Shown here in pieces: positions 21,155-23,868 of a stretch of DNA of 23,868 nucleotides. How positions within the stretch are numbered: position 1 is the first letter of the stretch; every line of letters starts with the position of its first letter. Where the stretch lies: the NCBI GenBank assembly GCA_012514595.1, contig JAAYZZ010000117.1, forward strand, positions 1-23,868. Direction: 5' to 3'. Source of the DNA: Elusimicrobiota bacterium (GTDB lineage Bacteria > Omnitrophota > Gorgyraeia > Zapsychrales > Fredricksoniimonadaceae). The notes under the pieces were generated by a model, which saw only the letters and a program-made list of their open reading frames with translations, had not been told where the DNA came from and made no database searches. Made by a program: the position numbers and the translations under genes.

Positions 21155-21221
21155 GGCAGGGAGCAAGGGACAGGGGACAGGGAAGGCGAAGAACATAGTC
21201 CCTTGTCGCATGTCCCTGGCC
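21155..21221. repeat. Inverted pair of heptamer cassettes R7/R8 between aroC and the SDR gene
   Basis: The left arm 21155-21182 starts 2 bp after the aroC stop: four heptamers of G[A/G]CANGG type, with one A-first unit (AGCAAGG) and two exact GACAGGG. The right arm 21194-21221 is four minus-strand heptamers (for example GACAAGG and GACATGC). The 11-bp spacer would form the loop of an imperfect hairpin. There is no T-tract, so termination is uncertain. Confidence 0.85.
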
Positions 21222-21239
21222 CTCCAATAAACACACATT

Positions 21240-22097
21240 ATGCCCACGCCTAAAGTCATCCTCATCACCGGTTGTTCGAGCGGTTTTGGCCTCATCGCGG
21301 CCGTAAGACTCGCCTCCAAGGGGCATCGTGTCTACGCGACGATGCGCGACACCTCGAAAAAGGACCTCCTTCTCGTTGAGGCCGCAAAACGGAACGCCTC
21401 AGAGAATATCCGGATCCTGCCTCTCGATGTCACGCGCCCTGATACCATCCGCGCCGCGGTCCAGGAGATCATGGCCGAATCGAACGTGATCGACGTCCTT
21501 ATCAACAATGCGGGCTTCGGCATGGGGGGATTCTTCGAAGACATCTCGGCCGTGGATTACCGGGCCCAGTTCGACGTCAATTTCTTTGGCGTCCTCAATG
21601 TCACTCGCGAGGTCCTGCCCGTGATGCGTCCCCGCCGCAAAGGCCTCATCATCAACATTTCGAGCATGGCCGCCTTTTCCGGTACGCCGTGCTTCAGTGC
21701 CTACTGCGCGAGCAAATGGGCGATCGAAGGTTTCTCCGAATGCCTGTACATGGAACTGCGGCCCTTTGATATCCGTGTCGCGCTCGTCGAACCAGGCCCC
21801 TACCGGACCAGGATCTTTGACGAGAACGCGCGCTACGGGCTCCGGTTCAATGATCCGGAAAGTCCCTACTACGAGCAGAGTCAGCGCCTCAAGGCCTTTG
21901 TCGACCGCCGCCTGCACAACCAGCTGCGAGACCCCGGGGAGGTGGCCCGCGTCATTGAACATCTGGTCGAATCCCGATTCCCCTCGTTCCGCAACATTGT
22001 CGGCTGGCGTGCGCGTCTGCGGGTCTGGCTCACGCGGATTATTCCCTTCAAATGGTACGCATGGATGGTCCGCCAGGTCTTCCTGCGGATCAAATAA
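21240..22097 (+). CDS. Short-chain dehydrogenase/reductase (SDR)
   Basis: 285 residues. A classical SDR: NAD(P)-binding GCSSGFG (11-17) in a Rossmann fold, NNAG (89-92), N114 in DVNFFG, active-site Ser142, Tyr155 and Lys159 (AYCASK). The ending RLRVWLTRIIPFKWYAWMVRQVFLRIK is hydrophobic/basic and may sit at a membrane. Ordinary SDR families of this shape act on sterol/retinol-like or sugar/lipid alcohols; the substrate is not determined. There is no SD upstream of the ATG: the leader is the C-rich repeat arm, so translation start may be weak or leaderless. The cNMP-patatin gene follows at 2 bp. Confidence 0.88.
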   Translation: MPTPKVILITGCSSGFGLIAAVRLASKGHRVYATMRDTSKKDLLLVEAAKRNASENIRILPLDVTRPDTIRAAVQEIMAESNVIDVLINNAGFGMGGFFEDISAVDYRAQFDVNFFGVLNVTREVLPVMRPRRKGLIINISSMAAFSGTPCFSAYCASKWAIEGFSECLYMELRPFDIRVALVEPGPYRTRIFDENARYGLRFNDPESPYYEQSQRLKAFVDRRLHNQLRDPGEVARVIEHLVESRFPSFRNIVGWRARLRVWLTRIIPFKWYAWMVRQVFLRIK

Positions 22098-22099
22098 CG

Positions 22100-23868
22100 A
22101 TGGCCTTTGATGTCCCGTTCCTGACCCAGTGCCGGCTTGTCAAACGCATCCCGATCTTTTCCTCTCTCAACTGGTTCCGCCTCCAGATGATCGCCCGCCA
22201 AGGCGAATTCGTGCGTTACAAAAAAGGCGGCCTCCTCGTCGAGAAAGGGGCCCCCGCGGATTTTGTCTTCTTTGTGATCTCCGGGCGGATCACCTCTTTC
22301 GTTCCCGAGGACGGGGAGAGGAGGGAGGTGGAATTCATCCACAAGGGGATGTTCTTCGGGATCATCTCGGCCCTGACGGGCGAGACCCATTCCCAGACCT
22401 TTGAGGCCCTCAACGACAGCACGATCTTCCGCATCCCGGTCGCCCGGTTCAAGACGATCCTGGAGAAGGTCCCGGGCCTGGGCGTCAGGTTCAGCCGGAT
22501 CCTCTCCCAGAGGATCCGCAACAGGGTGACCCGGACCTCCTGCGGCCCGCGCAGCACGATCATTTCCGTCTACGGCCCCGTGGCCGGGGCCGGCGGGTCC
22601 ACCTACGCTCTCCATCTGGCACTGGCCCTCGCACGCGAGACATCAGACCCGGTGGCCCTGGTGTCGATCAGGTCCCAAAAGACGGCCGACCGTCCGTGGA
22701 CATCGGGGACCGACGAGGTCCGGCCCAAGTGGAAGGCCTTACCCCGGGATCTTTCAGTATTGGTGCCCATCGAACAGATCTCGAGCGTCATGACAAAAGG
22801 AGAACTGCCCGTTGACCTTCTCAATGTCACCTTTGAGACGTCCACAGAATCCCTCGTCCAGAACATCGCGGACTTCGTCAGCGGATTCTCCGACGAATAC
22901 AGATATGTCATCGTGGACCTTCCGAGCGAGCTCGATGATGTTGTGATGAAGACCCTGGTCCAGTCCGATCATGTCCATCTTTTGACCCTTCCCAAACCCG
23001 AGGCTTTCAAGGCCGCCCGTGCGGTGCTTGATCGCCTCGAACAGGGCCTCAAGGCGGCTTTCAGTGAAGATCGCGTGAAGATCTTTTTAAGCGGTGCCCA
23101 GGAGGATCCCGAGCCCTCCCTCAAAAGCGCGCAGGCCGCCCTCGATTATGACGTGACCGACGCGCTGCCTCCGATCGGGGTCGAGGATCTCACGTTCCTG
23201 CATGATTCCGCAACGATCGAATTCAAGGGACTGGACCCGATCTGTCCTTACCAAAGAACGGTCTCCAAGCTCGCCAGGGAACTCTCCGGGGTCTCGATCG
23301 GGCTCGTGCTGGGAGGAGGGGCCGCCTTTGGCCTGGCCCACATCGGGGTCCTGCGGGTCCTGGAAGAGGAAAAGGTACCGATCGACGTGGTCGTGGGGAG
23401 TTCCATGGGAGCGCTCATCGGAGGCCTTTGGGCCGTCGGGTATTCCTCTGATGAGCTGGAAAAAATGGCTCGGGAGTTCCGCAACCGATCCAGCCTGGTC
23501 AAGCTGATGGATTTTGTATTCCCGCTCTCGGGGCTCATCAGCGGCAAGGCGATCACGGCCTGGCTCAACGCAAAATTCCGGGGAAAGGCCTTTTCCCAGA
23601 CACGGATCCCGCTCAAGGTCGTGGCCTATGACCTGATCCGCCGCAAAGACCTTGTGATCGACGACGGGGATCTCGCCGAGGCGATCCGCAAGAGCATTTC
23701 GATCCCGGGCGTCTTTCAGCCGATCACCACACAGGACCAGCTGATCATCGACGGAGGCGTCATGAACCCGCTTCCGACGGATGTCCTGGTCGCGCGCGGG
23801 GTCAAGAGGATCATCGCGGTCAACGTGCTTCAGACGCCGGAGGATGTCATCAAGGGGTATCAGAAGAC
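22100..23868 (+). CDS. cNMP-binding / degenerate MinD-like / patatin-like phospholipase fusion (3' truncated by window)
   Basis: An open frame of 589 residues runs off the window, so the C-terminus is missing. Residues ~10-130 form a cyclic-nucleotide-binding-like domain (FVFFVISGRITSF...EFIHKGMFFGIISALTGE). Residues ~155-350 resemble a ParA/MinD ATPase, but the P-loop is degenerate: GPVAGAGGST (159-168) lacks the signature Lys, so ATP hydrolysis is doubtful. The patatin domain starts at ~400 with LGGGAAFGLAHIGVL (oxyanion Gly-rich loop, 404-407), nucleophile Ser435 in GSSMG (433-437) and catalytic Asp551 in DGG (551-553). By the family, NTE-like patatin enzymes hydrolyse phospholipids; here activity may be controlled by a nucleotide signal. 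The ATG is 2 bp after the SDR stop with no clear SD. Confidence 0.88.
   Translation, partial: MAFDVPFLTQCRLVKRIPIFSSLNWFRLQMIARQGEFVRYKKGGLLVEKGAPADFVFFVISGRITSFVPEDGERREVEFIHKGMFFGIISALTGETHSQTFEALNDSTIFRIPVARFKTILEKVPGLGVRFSRILSQRIRNRVTRTSCGPRSTIISVYGPVAGAGGSTYALHLALALARETSDPVALVSIRSQKTADRPWTSGTDEVRPKWKALPRDLSVLVPIEQISSVMTKGELPVDLLNVTFETSTESLVQNIADFVSGFSDEYRYVIVDLPSELDDVVMKTLVQSDHVHLLTLPKPEAFKAARAVLDRLEQGLKAAFSEDRVKIFLSGAQEDPEPSLKSAQAALDYDVTDALPPIGVEDLTFLHDSATIEFKGLDPICPYQRTVSKLARELSGVSIGLVLGGGAAFGLAHIGVLRVLEEEKVPIDVVVGSSMGALIGGLWAVGYSSDELEKMAREFRNRSSLVKLMDFVFPLSGLISGKAITAWLNAKFRGKAFSQTRIPLKVVAYDLIRRKDLVIDDGDLAEAIRKSISIPGVFQPITTQDQLIIDGGVMNPLPTDVLVARGVKRIIAVNVLQTPEDVIKGYQK

Overview
The window is a gene-dense, GC-rich piece of a bacterial chromosome, with no phage, plasmid, CRISPR, rRNA or tRNA gene visible. 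A lipoprotein, an AsmA-like DUF748 membrane protein and several exported Cys-rich proteins point to a diderm cell. Near-consensus sigma70 promoters (TTGACA-17-TATATT at 3925-3953, TTGACG-17-TATAAT at 12649-12677) and strong Shine-Dalgarno (SD) sites support a typical bacterial expression system. The gene mix (two radical SAM genes, a vWA/YfbK protein, cNMP-patatin fusion, scattered short repeats) resembles uncultivated Omnitrophota/PVC-type or deltaproteobacterial-type genomes. That placement is a guess; no marker gene here proves it.

Layout. 73-1158 (+): an RHH antitoxin / MazF-type toxin pair and a lipoprotein. 1234-3889 (-): ferredoxin, ilvB and ilvN. 4131-6820 (+): an ECF sigma factor overlapping a fused anti-sigma/vWA membrane protein. 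6922-8475 (-): a B12-binding radical SAM enzyme converging on it. 8555-12627 (+): DUF748 protein, a second radical SAM protein and a THUMP-domain RNA methyltransferase, closed by a hairpin terminator. 12714-23868 (+): a long co-directional run of acnA, a TFIIB-type zinc-ribbon protein, an exported TSP1/Cys-rich repeat protein, leuC, leuD, an exported C39-like Cys protease-fold protein, aroC, an SDR oxidoreductase, and a cNMP-binding/MinD-like/patatin fusion running off the end.

Metabolic theme: ilvBN, leuCD, aroC and acnA cover branched-chain amino acid, leucine, aromatic and TCA steps; the remaining genes are regulatory, envelope-related or unknown.

The most unusual feature is a family of dispersed 28-bp cassettes, each four heptamers long with the general form GACNNNN (subtypes G[A/G]CANGG and GACRCNN). 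I find eight arrays. Six of them form three inward-facing inverted pairs. They sit directly after stop codons, between operon genes, and inside two conserved coding regions (the B12 radical SAM gene and acnA), where they are translated as extra residues. A second dispersed element is a 27-bp near-palindrome present in two identical copies (opposite orientation) 8.5 kb apart: one in the leader of the sigma gene, the other serving as terminator and stop codon of the methyltransferase gene.
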